NCBI GenBank assembly: GCA_033977485.1
Contig: CM066984.1
Coordinates: forward strand, 44,151,100-44,215,099
DNA length: 64,000 nt
DNA from: Hydrangea macrophylla
Lineage: Eukaryota > Streptophyta > Magnoliopsida > Cornales > Hydrangeaceae
Direction of reading: 5' to 3'
The position numbers and the translations under genes are program-made. This document shows, piece by piece, positions 45,974-55,773 of this stretch (position 1 is its first letter; each line of letters starts with the position of its first letter). The notes under the pieces were generated by a model, which was not told the origin of the DNA, searched no databases, and saw only the letters and a list, made by a program, of their open reading frames with translations.

Positions 45974-46005
45974 GACCGGTCCTGTTCAACTAGCGGGACC
46001 GGTCC
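45974..46005 (-). repeat. Two GACCGGTC motifs near the env-position ORF start
   Basis: GACCGGTCC at 45974 and 45997, just upstream (minus strand) of the env-position frame that begins at 45912. Confidence 0.7.
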
Positions 46006-46329
46006 TGGCCTAGGGTTTAATGAGAGAGGGTGGCAAAGACCAAATCAACCAATTTCTTTCAAAATTAGTTGACAAAAACAAAACAAAAACACCCCTAGAT
46101 CAGTTTATCATGGATTGTTATGAGAAATTTGGGATGCAATCAAGATTAATAATGAGATCTCTTACCTGCGCATGTGAGGGTTTCGAAACAGGGATGGATA
46201 GGTGAAATTCTTGGCCCTAGAACGCCTTGTTCTGATGAAGATCAGACCTCAATCCTCTCTTTGATATGGCTTTTGAGATGAGGAACTCGCAGAAAAGGGA
46301 TCGCCTAACTGTCTCTCTCAGTTTTGTAT

Positions 46330-46510
46330 TTAAAAGTTATGAACTGATACTGTAGGTTTTCATATATACTATAATTTTACAAAGCGGGGCCGGTCCGGGT
46401 AAAGTTTCGCGATCGGTCATGGCCACGACTGGTCTTGCATATGTTTTGGGACTGGTCATGGCCGCAACCGGTCCTAGGTGTGAATTGGGGCCGGTCCTGG
46501 TCATTTTTGA
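46330..46510 (-). promoter_or_regulatory. Possible internal promoter: U3-like palindrome block plus AT-rich box
   Basis: On the minus strand a block from 46505 to 46384 matches the Athila LTR U3 block: both begin AATGACCAGGACCGG and share CCCAAAACAT and GCGAAAC phrases between GACCGGTC-like motifs. It is followed by ATAGTATATATG (around 46360) and then, about 180 bp on, by a CAGGTAAGAG splice-donor-like site (around 46160), before the env-position ORF. It reads like a second copy of the LTR promoter. A degraded LTR fragment is the alternative. Confidence 0.5.
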
Positions 46511-46979
46511 TAGAACTTTTATTTCAGCAGTTATAAAAATTCAGTGTTATAAACAATAGCCACAACCAACCCAAACTGCACTTTTCAACATAGAACTGTA
46601 CCTATTTTATTCATATACTCATAAAATTCTATCCAAATAATTCATTTCCAAATCTACTTAAAGTACAATCCATTCTCAACTTTGAGCTCAACAAGAAAAC
46701 AAAACAAACATTAAGATTGAAAACTAAAAACTACGACTCGCTAGCACTAAAAATATCTACTTACCTCTCCCAACTTTTAATAGAATTTCATTATCTATAT
46801 AAAATGCAAGAATCAAAACTCGAAATTTTCAAGATTTTCAAAATTCAAAATTTTCCTATTATCCACAATATTCCCTTAAAAGTCAAAAACTCTCTTATCT
46901 CCAATCTCGCCCAGACATGCAAAATACCTCCATCTTCTAACTTCATCTCTAATCACTCTCTTCCCCTAACTAAAACCAA

Positions 46980-47960
46980 GATGTCCTCATCGAGAAGTTG
47001 AAGAGGCCAACGATGACGGGCTCATGGCTGGAAAATGAAAAGGAAAAGATTATGCTCCCCATGGCTAGAATATGTAATGATAATAATGAAAAATACGTCA
47101 TAGCTCTCAACTGTTTGGGAAGGAAGTGGAGGTACAACAACAATATAGGGATGGAAAAACACATCTGCTAACTCCCAGTTAGGGTGAAACTCAGGATCAA
47201 AAGGTGCAACAACGAAATCATCCACAAGTCCATCGTACGGGGCAAAGAACCTCATAATATCCTCAACTGGCCAATTTGGAAGTCCGATGAGGTGACGAAC
47301 TGCCTCAGGAATACCAGGTGGTAAGTCATGAATTGTGGGGTCATCATCATACATGGGATCATCTCTAGGGAATATATCAGTGTCCTCTAAAACAGTGTAG
47401 GAAGATGAATCAGAGTCATGCTCCCAAAAGTACTGTGTAACCGGACTACTATCTGGTAGGTAGGCGGGGGTAGAAATAAATCAGAGCGGAGAGATCATAT
47501 CGCATGCACAGATAGTGGGAGCGAAGTCAGGGCCATGCTCTGAAATCTCCTACTGAATCAGCTCTTCCAAAACACCCGGTATCAAGAGCAAAGGTTCCCT
47601 CTCCCAACACGGGACAAAGTCATCAGCAATGGCCCAAGATCGTCAAATAGGCTATCATCACTACCAACTAAATTGGTGCTCACTAAAGTAGGAGAACCAA
47701 GAGGAGTAAGTGGCTCCATAATAGGTTGCCTATCTTTAGTAAGGGATGGAGTCCTCGGTCTAAGAATGTTATCTCTATGAATAAGCTGATGAGGTACAAA
47801 AATAGGTGGAAAAGGGAACATAAGCTATAACCTACAGTTCGATACTGGAATCAACTAGAAATCTTGGGGGATAGTAAAACTAAGCATAAAGGAGTAAACA
47901 AAAATTACTGTAACTATACTATTAATATACAACAGTTGTGATGTTCTTGATGCTTTAAGG
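46980..47960 (-). pseudogene. Unrecognised post-integrase coding remnant of Athila
   Basis: Minus-strand frames at 47582-47821 and 47022-47354 are proline- and aspartate-rich (PPGIPEAVRHLIGLPNWPVE, FAPYDGLVDDFVVAPFDPEF). They lie between integrase and the env-position ORF. I do not recognise a domain. It may be the first exon or N-terminal part of an additional Athila ORF. Confidence 0.4.
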
Positions 47961-48380
47961 CTTGACCATAGTTGGGGTCATCTAATTGGAATGACTCCAA
48001 CTCAGGTTCAAAACCTTCTAAGAACAGTTATAGTCGATGTCCATTTACTTTAAACACCTCATTAGTTATTGGATTCTCAATTTCAACCGTTCCATATGGA
48101 AAAATGTTCGTGACTATATACGGCCCATTCCATCTTGATTTTAATTTGCCCGGGAAAAGACGCAATTGTGAATCATATAATAATACTTTTTGCCCAGGTG
48201 TGAAACGCTTTTGTAGAAGATTTTTATTATGATAAACCTTAGTGCGCGCTTGATTCATTTTTGCATTTTCATACGCATCATTCCGTATTTCTTCTAGTTC
48301 ACTCAATTGTAATTTTTGTAACACGCCGCCTTCTGGAATATCATAATTTAAGGACCTAACTGCCTAATACGCTCTATGTT
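47961..48380 (-). pseudogene. Athila integrase C-terminal part
   Basis: Minus-strand frame (48324-48028) with LQLSELEEIRNDAYENAK, KVYHNKNLLQKRFTPGQKVL and LRLFPGKLKSRWNGPY, ending FKVNGHRL. These are the classic integrase C-terminal sequence of Athila elements. The reading is cut at 48380 by element A and resumes on the far side at 58455. Integrase would insert the cDNA; this copy is inactive. Confidence 0.88.
48376..48380 (+). repeat. Target site duplication ATGTT (left) of element A
   Basis: Identical to 58455-58459. Confidence 0.92.
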
Positions 48381-48829
48381 TGTAGTAACTCGTATTTTCA
48401 TGTTTAAATTGACGATTTACACTTCGTGAGCAATTTTAGCGAAAATTGGTCACAGGGGTATTTTGGTCTTTTTCACAATTTTGTAAGTCATGAACTGAAA
48501 ATATAATTTTTGGAAAAAGTTGCGTATGGTTAAATGATTTGCTATTCGTATTGAAAGTTAAGAGTTTTTATTCTCTATTTAGAAGATATCCTGATTTTAG
48601 TCATTTTGAGAAAATATCCGTTTTTGTATTTTTACGACATTTTCTGTAAATATACGACTTTTTAATTATATTATTTAATACTATTACAAGAATAAAAATT
48701 ATAATGAAAGATAATATTTACCTAACTAGATTTCCACTGTAGTTAATATTATTTCGGAACCCGTAATTATACATGTGTTTCCCCAAACCATGCTTATATC
48801 CAAAGCCAAACCCCCAAACAACTCCTATG

Positions 48830-48990
48830 AGGTGTCATGTGCTTGAGTGTTTTGTGAGGTGTCCTGTGAGGTGTCCTATGAGGTGTCATGTGCTTGAGTG
48901 TTTTGTGAGGTGTCCTGTGAGGTGTCCTATGCGGTGTCATGTGCTTGAGTGTTTTGTGAGGTGTCCTATGAGGTGTCTTGTGAGGTGTTG
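48830..48990 (+). repeat. 51-bp tandem repeat in 5' LTR U3
   Basis: About three units built on GAGGTGTCATGTGCTTGAG and TGTTTTGTGAGGTGTCC. The unit length is a multiple of 3, so a cysteine-rich frame (48773-48997) is open across it. The matching 3' LTR array (56220-56370) is 12 bp shorter. Confidence 0.85.
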
Positions 48991-49035
48991 TGTATAATAT
49001 ATATATATACATATTGGTGGCCTTCCCCCTTTCCC

Positions 49036-49043
49036 TATAAAAA
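49036..49043 (+). promoter_or_regulatory. TATA box of element A 5' LTR
   Basis: TATAAAAA after CCTTTCCC; identical in the 3' LTR at 56419. Transcription is expected to start some 30 bp downstream, at the purine-rich GAAAGGAAGGG stretch. Confidence 0.75.
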
Positions 49044-49730
49044 CCCCTCCCATTAGTTGTAGAAAGGAAGGGAAAAATAATAATAGAGAGTTAGCCGAGA
49101 GAGTGAAGGAGAAAGAAAAGAAAAGAAAGGAAAGGAAGAAATCCCAAATCACACCGCAACCCCGACCCTACGAGGAGCAGAAGGAGAGAACGGAGAAGAA
49201 GAAGAAGAGAGAGAGATACCCCGAGACCACCCACGACTACGCCGAACTCGCCGGCGTCACCGTCTTTACCGGTGAGTGCCTATACTCACTTAGTAGCGTA
49301 GATATGCATGTTTATATATGTTTTGGCGTGAAAGAAAGAACGGACCCCGAACGTATGGGAAAGGTCTAGTTCAATTATGGAATATTACTACTTTCAATCG
49401 ATCGAACTTAGTTCAATCGATCGAACTTAGTTCAATCGATCGAACTTAATTGAATGTTAATTGTTTAGTTGTTTTATATCTAATGAACTGTTAACCTGTT
49501 TATTATCATATATTGATGTTAGAGAACTGCATGGGAATAATACATACGTGGAATAATGGACTTAATGCATTGAAACGTGGAACCCTTTGGTTAATGTTGA
49601 GATAATAACGAGATTGAAAAGCCGACATGCATAGTAGTGAGTCTATCAACCACAATGGTCGATACTATTTATGATTGGTACGTACAAATGCGGTCACGAA
49701 GATCGTATGATATAGGGCCGTAATGTTCTG

Positions 49731-50250
49731 TAACATCATGGGCGAGTTGGCCAGTGTAACAAAATGGGCGAGTTGGCCAGTGTGACAAAATGGGCGAGTT
49801 GGCCAGTGTAACATCATGGGCGAGTTGGCCAGTGTAACAAAATAGGCGAGTTGGCTAGTGTAACAAAATGGGCGAGTTGGCCAGTGTAACATCATGGGCG
49901 AGTTGGCCAGTGTAACATCATGGGCGAGTTGGCTAGTGTAACATCATGGGCGAGTTGGCCAGTGTAACAAAATGGGCGAGTTGGCCAGTGTAACATCATG
50001 GGCGAGTTGGCCAGTGTAACAAAATGGGCGAGTTTGCCAGTGTAACATCATGGGCGAGTTGGCCAGTGTAACATCATGGGCGAGTTGGCCAGTGTAACAT
50101 CATGGGCGAGTTGGCCAGTGTAACAAAATGGGCGAGTTGGCCAGTGTAACATCATGGGCGAGTTGGCCAGTGTAACAAAATGGGCGAGTTGGCCAGTGTA
50201 ACATCATGGGCGAGTTGGCCAGTGTAACATCATGGGCGAGTTGGCCAGAG
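49731..50250 (+). repeat. 26-bp tandem array, exactly 20 units (5' LTR)
   Basis: Unit TAACATCATGGGCGAGTTGG plus CCAGTG, alternating with a variant with AAAATG in place of TCATG. 520 bp is 20 whole units. Minus-strand frames across it are artefacts of the repeat. Confidence 0.96.
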
Positions 50251-50993
50251 TAACATATGGGGTGTGTTGGCTAAAGTATATCGGGGCATTTGGCTAGATT
50301 ATATGGGACTGCGTGTCAAGAGTGAATAGACCGTAGGTATGGGACTACGTGTCTGATTAATGTGGACCCAAGAGTCTATATTATGTATCGGGATATTGGG
50401 ACGATATCTATTGTTAGATATTGAGTTGGTGCATACATGCATACGAATGATGAGATGATCCTCTTATTGATGTCATTATATACTACATATCTATAGATAC
50501 TCTGGTAGTATTTGCATTCACTCGGCTTTCGTAGCTGACGGCGTTTATGCCGCTGGATATTCGACGTCCAGCTGGCCAGGGTTATGAGTATTCAGGAGAT
50601 GCATACATGGATAGGGGCTACAAGGAGGGAGCATACGATGATGGAGGCTATGCTAGAGATGACTACTACGCAAGCTAAAGACTTGGACCTTGCTGTTGAT
50701 AGTTTATGCTTATGTTTTTAGAGACTGTTGTAATAGTTAAGTTTGTAATCGGCATATGTTGCTGTAATGTTTTATTTATATTTTCTGCAAACACTTTGGT
50801 TTTGTAATAGTTAGTATTGAACTCTGGTTATATATATCAACCTTAGAACTTTCCAATGCGTGGTTTACATCATTACTCTGATGGTTTGACTTTGGTTATG
50901 GACAATATGGTGACTTTCAACTGTCATGGCCTACGGGTCCAAAAAGGAATTTATTTTCTCTATTTTTGCTACTGCGGGGCGTGACAGGATTTT

Positions 50994-51006
50994 TGTTATC
51001 AGAGCC
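50994..51006 (+). other. Primer binding site of element A
   Basis: TGTTATCAGAGCC follows the LTR end and GGATTTT. It differs by one base from the usual TGGTATCAGAGCC of chromoviruses (G to T). Confidence 0.8.
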
Positions 51007-51247
51007 TAGGTTTTGTAGTCGTGTTCACCAATTGTCCAACATATATTGAGTTTGAACCTTAAGATTCCTTGAGATACGGGTTGTCTCTATAAGTTAAAAT
51101 TTTTGAGTTGATCGTATAAAGTTTACTTGCTATAATGTGATAATAGTTATAACTATTATGTTTAGTGCGGATTGCTTTCTATGATTATTTTTGGGATCGA
51201 CGACTAACCAATAGATGTCTGTATAGGTACCCAAACCTACTGCATCG

Positions 51248-52297
51248 ATGGCAGGAAGACCTCTTACCCGGAACCATCCTACACAGATCGAAGATGCACC
51301 CTCAGCACCCCAAGTTGCTGACCCGACTGGATTGTTCGAAGCCTTTGTACGTAGGATGGAACGGATCAACAATCCTAACGTGCATAATGGAAATAACCAT
51401 GCACCACCTCCAAGGCCAGTTGAGGATTGCATAGTAGAACGTTTCCGTCATTTTCGTCCGGAGAAGTTTGACGGGAATACTGAGCCGTGGCAAGCGGAAC
51501 AGTGGCTTCGAGAGATGGAAGCAATCTTCGAGACACTGGGATGTAATGAGATCGAGAAACGTCGACTGGCGACATTCCAATTGACTTATGCAGCTGCCGA
51601 TTGGTGGGAATCGGAGAAGGCAACCGTAGGAGAAGATGCGGCCAGAAGGATGCCCTGGATCACATTTAAAGGGCTCTTTCTTGAGAACTACTTTCCTCAG
51701 ACCGAGAGGAACAGGAAGGAGAGAGAATTCATCGAACTAAGGCAAGGGAACCTTACCGTGAGGGAATATACGGTGCAGTTCGAGCGATTATCCCGTTTTG
51801 CTCTTCATATGATCGATACCCCAGAGAAGAAGAATAGGCAGTATCACCAGGGCCTCTCACTGCCACTACAACGGATGACTCTTAATCATCACGGTCAAAC
51901 CTTCAAGGCCATGGTAGGAATGGCAGTCGGTCATGAGGATATTAATGGACGGGAGCAAGGACGTTTTGGGAATCGGCTACCACCTAGAGGTAACCAAGGA
52001 CCTAGACCTCCGATGCAATTCCAAGGGAACAAGCGTAGCTGGAATGGAGAGAGAAGGCCACAACCGGCGTTTCCCCAGAAACGTCATGCTGTGAACCCAG
52101 CTCCTCATCCACAAGGACTTCCTGTTGTTATTCGAGACAATACTGGTGGATGCCTTAATTGTGGAAAGCCAGGTCATTTGGCTAAGGATTGTCGAGCTTC
52201 CAAGAACTACAACAGGGCGGGCGTTCTCTGTTACAACTGCAACAAGCATGGCCACATCAGCAAGGATTGTAGAGCACCCCGTAGGGCATACAACTGA
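51248..52297 (+). CDS. gag: Gag polyprotein of Tekay-like chromovirus (349 aa)
   Basis: Capsid/nucleocapsid protein that packages the element RNA in cytoplasmic particles. The start ATG at 51248 is the first in frame after the leader and is conserved in element B. Retrotrans_gag region at about residues 60-200 (FRHFRPEKFDG, WLREMEAIFETLGC, FQLTYAAADWWESEK, YTVQFERLSRFALHM). Then a basic proline/glycine-rich linker and two zinc knuckles: CLNCGKPGHLAKDC at residue 302 and CYNCNKHGHISKDC at residue 328. It ends in TGA at 52295-52297, but the same frame continues into pol, so this TGA may be a recent stop in a former gag-pol fusion. Confidence 0.93.
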   Translation: MAGRPLTRNHPTQIEDAPSAPQVADPTGLFEAFVRRMERINNPNVHNGNNHAPPPRPVEDCIVERFRHFRPEKFDGNTEPWQAEQWLREMEAIFETLGCNEIEKRRLATFQLTYAAADWWESEKATVGEDAARRMPWITFKGLFLENYFPQTERNRKEREFIELRQGNLTVREYTVQFERLSRFALHMIDTPEKKNRQYHQGLSLPLQRMTLNHHGQTFKAMVGMAVGHEDINGREQGRFGNRLPPRGNQGPRPPMQFQGNKRSWNGERRPQPAFPQKRHAVNPAPHPQGLPVVIRDNTGGCLNCGKPGHLAKDCRASKNYNRAGVLCYNCNKHGHISKDCRAPRRAYN

Positions 52298-52330
52298 CTA
52301 GCTGCTCAGGGCCAAGTTGGACAGGCTCGT

Positions 52331-54838
52331 ATGAATGCTATTCTTCCGAAGCATGCGGGATTTGATGAGGCTGAACAGCAGAACATGGAAGGTACTCTTA
52401 CGTTATTCAGCACTCGAGTTAAAGTTCTATTTGATACTGGTGCTTCAAATTCCTTTATTGCAATCGGGATTGTTAAACTTTTGGGTTTAGTACCCCAGGC
52501 GCTTGATGTAGCCCTGAATGCGGTATCACCTTTGGGAGTAACCGTAAGATTAGGAAAAGTGTGCAAGGACTGTGCGTTAACCCTAGAGGATAGGATTCTT
52601 CCCGCAGATCTAATCATTTTGTCAATGAAGGAATTTGACATCATCTTAGGATTTGATTGGCTCACAAAGTATCGTGCTAAGTTGGACTGTGCCAATAGGA
52701 GGATTACCTTTTCGGTACCAGGAAGTCAGCCTTTTGATTTTCAATGCAACCCCTCTAGCGATGCTTTTCTTACTAGCCGTCTAGCAGCTATGGAGAGCTC
52801 GACTTCAGAACTCACTATTGAACAGATTCCTGTAGTCCGAGACTTTGAGGATGTGTTTCGGAATATTTTAGGACTACCACCTAAACGGGAGATTGACTTC
52901 TGTATCGAGTTAGTGCCTGGTACTTTACCACAATCGAAGGCTCCTTATCGGATGGCACCAACGGAGATGCAAGAACTAAAGAAGCAAGTACAGGAGTTAG
53001 AAGATCTCAAGTTTGTTCGACCCAGCACGTCACCTTGGGGGGTACCAGTGTTGTTCGTCAAAAAGAAGGACGGAACTCAGCGACTTTGTATCGACTATAG
53101 GGAGCTCAACAAGGTTACGATTAAGAATAAGTACCCACTCCCTAGAATCGATGATCTGTTTGATCAGCTGCAAAGAGCGACGACGTTCTCAAAGATTGAT
53201 CTACGTTCGGGGTACCACCAACTGTTGGTTCGACCCGAGGATATTTCAAAGACTGTTTTTAGGACGAGGTACGGGCATTATGAATTCTTGGTCATGTCTT
53301 TTGGATTAACCAATGCTCCAGCAGTATTCATGGACCTAATGAACAGAGTCTTTAGACCCTACTTAGACCAGTTCATTATTGTGTTCATAGATGATATTCT
53401 AATCTACTCAAAGACCGAGAAGGAACACGAGGAACATGTAAGGATCGCACTACAGACCCTCCAAGATAACCAACTGTATGCAAAGTTCAGTAAGTGCGAG
53501 TTTTGGCTGAAAGAGGTCAAGTTCCTAGGACATGTTGTCTCGCAGGATGGAATAGCTGTAGACTCGTCAAAGACAGACACAGTTTTGGATTGGAATATAC
53601 CAACTACTGCAACAGAAGTCAGGAGTTTTATTGGTCTAGCTGGATACTATCGGAGATTTGTGGAAGGATTCTCCAAGATCGCAGCTCCTCTTACCGGACT
53701 GACGAAGAAGGATTTGAAGTTTGAATGGGGTAACAAGCATGAACGCGCATTCCAAGAATTGAAGGAAAGATTGACCTCAGCGCCAGTGCTTGCGATACCC
53801 AAGAGCGGTGAACAGTTCACCATATATAGCGACGCATCACACCAAGGACTCGGATGTGTTCTGATGCAAGATGGAAAGGTTATTGCATACGGATCACGGC
53901 AGTTGAAGCCTCACGAGTTGAATTATCCAACGCATGACCTTGAACTAGCCGCGATTGTTTTTGCACTCAAGATTTGGAGGCATTACCTCTACGGTGAGAA
54001 GTTCGATCTATTCTCAGATCACAAGAGTCTGAGGTACTTATTCTCTCAAAGAGAGTTGAACATGAGGCAACGACGTTGGATGGAATTGTTAAAGGATTAC
54101 GATTTTACGTTACAATATCACCCTGGGAAAGCGAATGTAGTGGCCGATGCGCTAAGTCGGAAACCCAGGAGGATAGTAGTAGCTTCTCTTATGGTCAAAG
54201 AGTGGCAGGCATTGGAAACTTTTGCTGAATTTGGTATTCAAGCCTCAAATCTAAGTGAAGGGCGACACTTTGGATGTCTATTGGTGCAACCTACCCTCAT
54301 CAGTCGTATTTTGGAGGCACAAAGGAAGAATGAAGGACTTCAGGAGTGGTTCGCAAGCAACACAGTGAAAGAACCCGAGAATTGGAGTGTTGATGCAAAT
54401 GGAGCACTCAGATGTAGAGGCAGACTGTGTGTGCCGGATGAAGATAATCTCAGAAAGGACCTACTGGACGAAGCTCATAAGTCACGAATGACTATCCACC
54501 CAGGAGGTACAAAAATGTTCAAGGATTTGAAAAGAAACTTCTGGTGGGAAAGAATGAAACGAGAAGTTGCTGAGCACGTGTCTCAATGTCTTACGTGTAA
54601 GCAAGTGAAGGCGGAACATCAGAAACCACCCGGACTTCTACAACCACTACCAGTTCCCGGATGGAAGTGGGAACATATCACTATGGACTTCGTGGTAGGA
54701 TTGCCGAGATCCCAGCAAAACCACGACGCTATTTGGGTAGTTGTGGATCGACTTACCAAATCAGCGCATTTCATAGCTTATAGTATGTCATACTCGATCG
54801 AACGTCTGAGCCGTATGTATATACAACAAGTCGTGTGA
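52331..54838 (+). CDS. pol: Pol of Tekay-like chromovirus: PR, RT, RNase H, integrase start (835 aa)
   Basis: Same frame as gag; the reading is already open from 52298, so the first ATG here is unlikely to be a true start. Domains by residue from 52331: aspartic protease [10 protein letters not shown] (DTGA 35-38); reverse transcriptase about 230-410, with [19 protein letters not shown] and FIDDILIYS (DD at 354-355); RNase H about 490-610, with [10 protein letters not shown] (Asp 501) and [17 protein letters not shown]; integrase zinc domain H716, H723, C753, C756; start of the catalytic core with Asp 786 in MDFVVGL. Truncated by TGA at 54836. All catalytic residues visible in this part are intact. 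Confidence 0.94.
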   Translation: MNAILPKHAGFDEAEQQNMEGTLTLFSTRVKVLFDTGASNSFIAIGIVKLLGLVPQALDVALNAVSPLGVTVRLGKVCKDCALTLEDRILPADLIILSMKEFDIILGFDWLTKYRAKLDCANRRITFSVPGSQPFDFQCNPSSDAFLTSRLAAMESSTSELTIEQIPVVRDFEDVFRNILGLPPKREIDFCIELVPGTLPQSKAPYRMAPTEMQELKKQVQELEDLKFVRPSTSPWGVPVLFVKKKDGTQRLCIDYRELNKVTIKNKYPLPRIDDLFDQLQRATTFSKIDLRSGYHQLLVRPEDISKTVFRTRYGHYEFLVMSFGLTNAPAVFMDLMNRVFRPYLDQFIIVFIDDILIYSKTEKEHEEHVRIALQTLQDNQLYAKFSKCEFWLKEVKFLGHVVSQDGIAVDSSKTDTVLDWNIPTTATEVRSFIGLAGYYRRFVEGFSKIAAPLTGLTKKDLKFEWGNKHERAFQELKERLTSAPVLAIPKSGEQFTIYSDASHQGLGCVLMQDGKVIAYGSRQLKPHELNYPTHDLELAAIVFALKIWRHYLYGEKFDLFSDHKSLRYLFSQRELNMRQRRWMELLKDYDFTLQYHPGKANVVADALSRKPRRIVVASLMVKEWQALETFAEFGIQASNLSEGRHFGCLLVQPTLISRILEAQRKNEGLQEWFASNTVKEPENWSVDANGALRCRGRLCVPDEDNLRKDLLDEAHKSRMTIHPGGTKMFKDLKRNFWWERMKREVAEHVSQCLTCKQVKAEHQKPPGLLQPLPVPGWKWEHITMDFVVGLPRSQQNHDAIWVVVDRLTKSAHFIAYSMSYSIERLSRMYIQQVV

Positions 54839-55729
54839 CTACACGGTGTACCTGTATCAATCGCATCCGACCGTGATTCAAGATTCACTGCAGAGTTTTG
54901 GAAAAGTCTACAGACACCTTTGGGAACTTCGTTAAACTTGAGCACTGCCTTTCATCCACAGACTGATGGACAGACGGAACGGGTTAACTAAGTGATGGAA
55001 GATATGTTGCGAGCGTGTGTTATTGACTTTGAAAGCTCATGGGAGACCCACCTGTCGCTAATTGAATTTGCATACAACAACAGCCACCATTCGAGTATAG
55101 GAATGGCACCCTTTGAGGCATTATACGGAAGGCCGTGTCGATCGCCGTTGTGTTGGGCAGTGGTTGGAGAAAATCAACTACTCGGACCAGAGTTAGTTCG
55201 GGAAACTAACGAGAAGATCCAGGTTGTGAAAGAAAGGATGCGTACGGCGCAGAGTCGACACAAGAGTTACGCAGATAAACGTCGCAGGAGTTTGGAATTC
55301 AGTGTTGGAGATCATGTGCTACTCAAGGTATCTCCAATGCGAGGCATTGTCAGATTCGGACAGAAACGAGGAAAGTTATCACCACGCTACATTGGACCGT
55401 TTAAAATTTTAGAGCGCGTGGGAAAAGTAGCCTATCGACTTGCACTACCGCCTAAGATGTCAGGAGTACATAATGTATTTCATATCAGCATGCTTAGGAA
55501 GGTTGTACATGATCCGTCACATGAAATTGACTTCACGGACATTGAGGTAAACAACAACGTCACTTACACTGAAGGACCAATTCAAATTTTGGAACGAGGA
55601 GTCAAGAAGCTGAGGACTAAAGAAATTCCTCTAGTGAAAGTTCAGTGGAGACACCATGACGAACGCGAAGCATCTTGGGAATTGGAATCAGAAATGCGCG
55701 AGAAGTTTCCAGCTTTATTTAGTGACTAG
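54839..55729 (+). pseudogene. Pol continuation: integrase core, C-terminus and chromodomain
   Basis: Same frame, after the TGA at 54836 and crossed by a TAA at 54989-54991. The remaining catalytic residues are present: Asp (codon 54869, SDRDSRF) and Glu (codon 54977, GQTERVN), spaced with 35 residues between them as expected for D,D35E. Then AYNNSHHSSIGMAPFEALYG, the C-terminal GPFKILERVGKVAYRLALPP and VHNVFHISMLRK. At the end (about 55568-55720) is a chromodomain with IPLVKVQW and EASWELESEM, which in chromoviruses helps direct insertion to heterochromatin. As it stands it cannot be translated in one piece. Confidence 0.93.
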
Positions 55730-55759
55730 CTAGCTCAGATTTCGGGACGAAATCTCTGT

Positions 55760-55773
55760 TAAGGAGGGTAGAT
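55760..55773 (+). other. Polypurine tract of element A
   Basis: TAAGGAGGGTAGAT directly before the 3' LTR, after TTCGGGACGAAATC. Confidence 0.85.

Larger units (their letters stand above)
48381..50986 (+). repeat. Element A 5' LTR (2606 bp)
   Basis: Starts TGTAGTAACTCG and ends GGGGCGTGACA. Holds a 51-bp array (48830-48990), a TATA box (49036), a purine-rich R region, a GGTGAGTG donor-like site (49272), three TCAATCGATCGAACTTA units (49396-49445), and the 26-bp array (49731-50250). Confidence 0.96.

Noticed and set aside
48773..48997. Cysteine-rich 74-codon frame in the element A LTR, also present in the 3' LTR (70 codons)
   Set aside because: It is generated by a 51-bp tandem repeat, lies upstream of the TATA box, and is not found in element B.
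49731..50250. Regular 26-bp repeats resembling a CRISPR array
   Set aside because: The repeats are head to tail without unique spacers, lie inside an LTR, and the setting is a plant nuclear genome.
52306..52695. Minus-strand frame opposite element A protease
   Set aside because: Antisense shadow of the well-supported pol frame.
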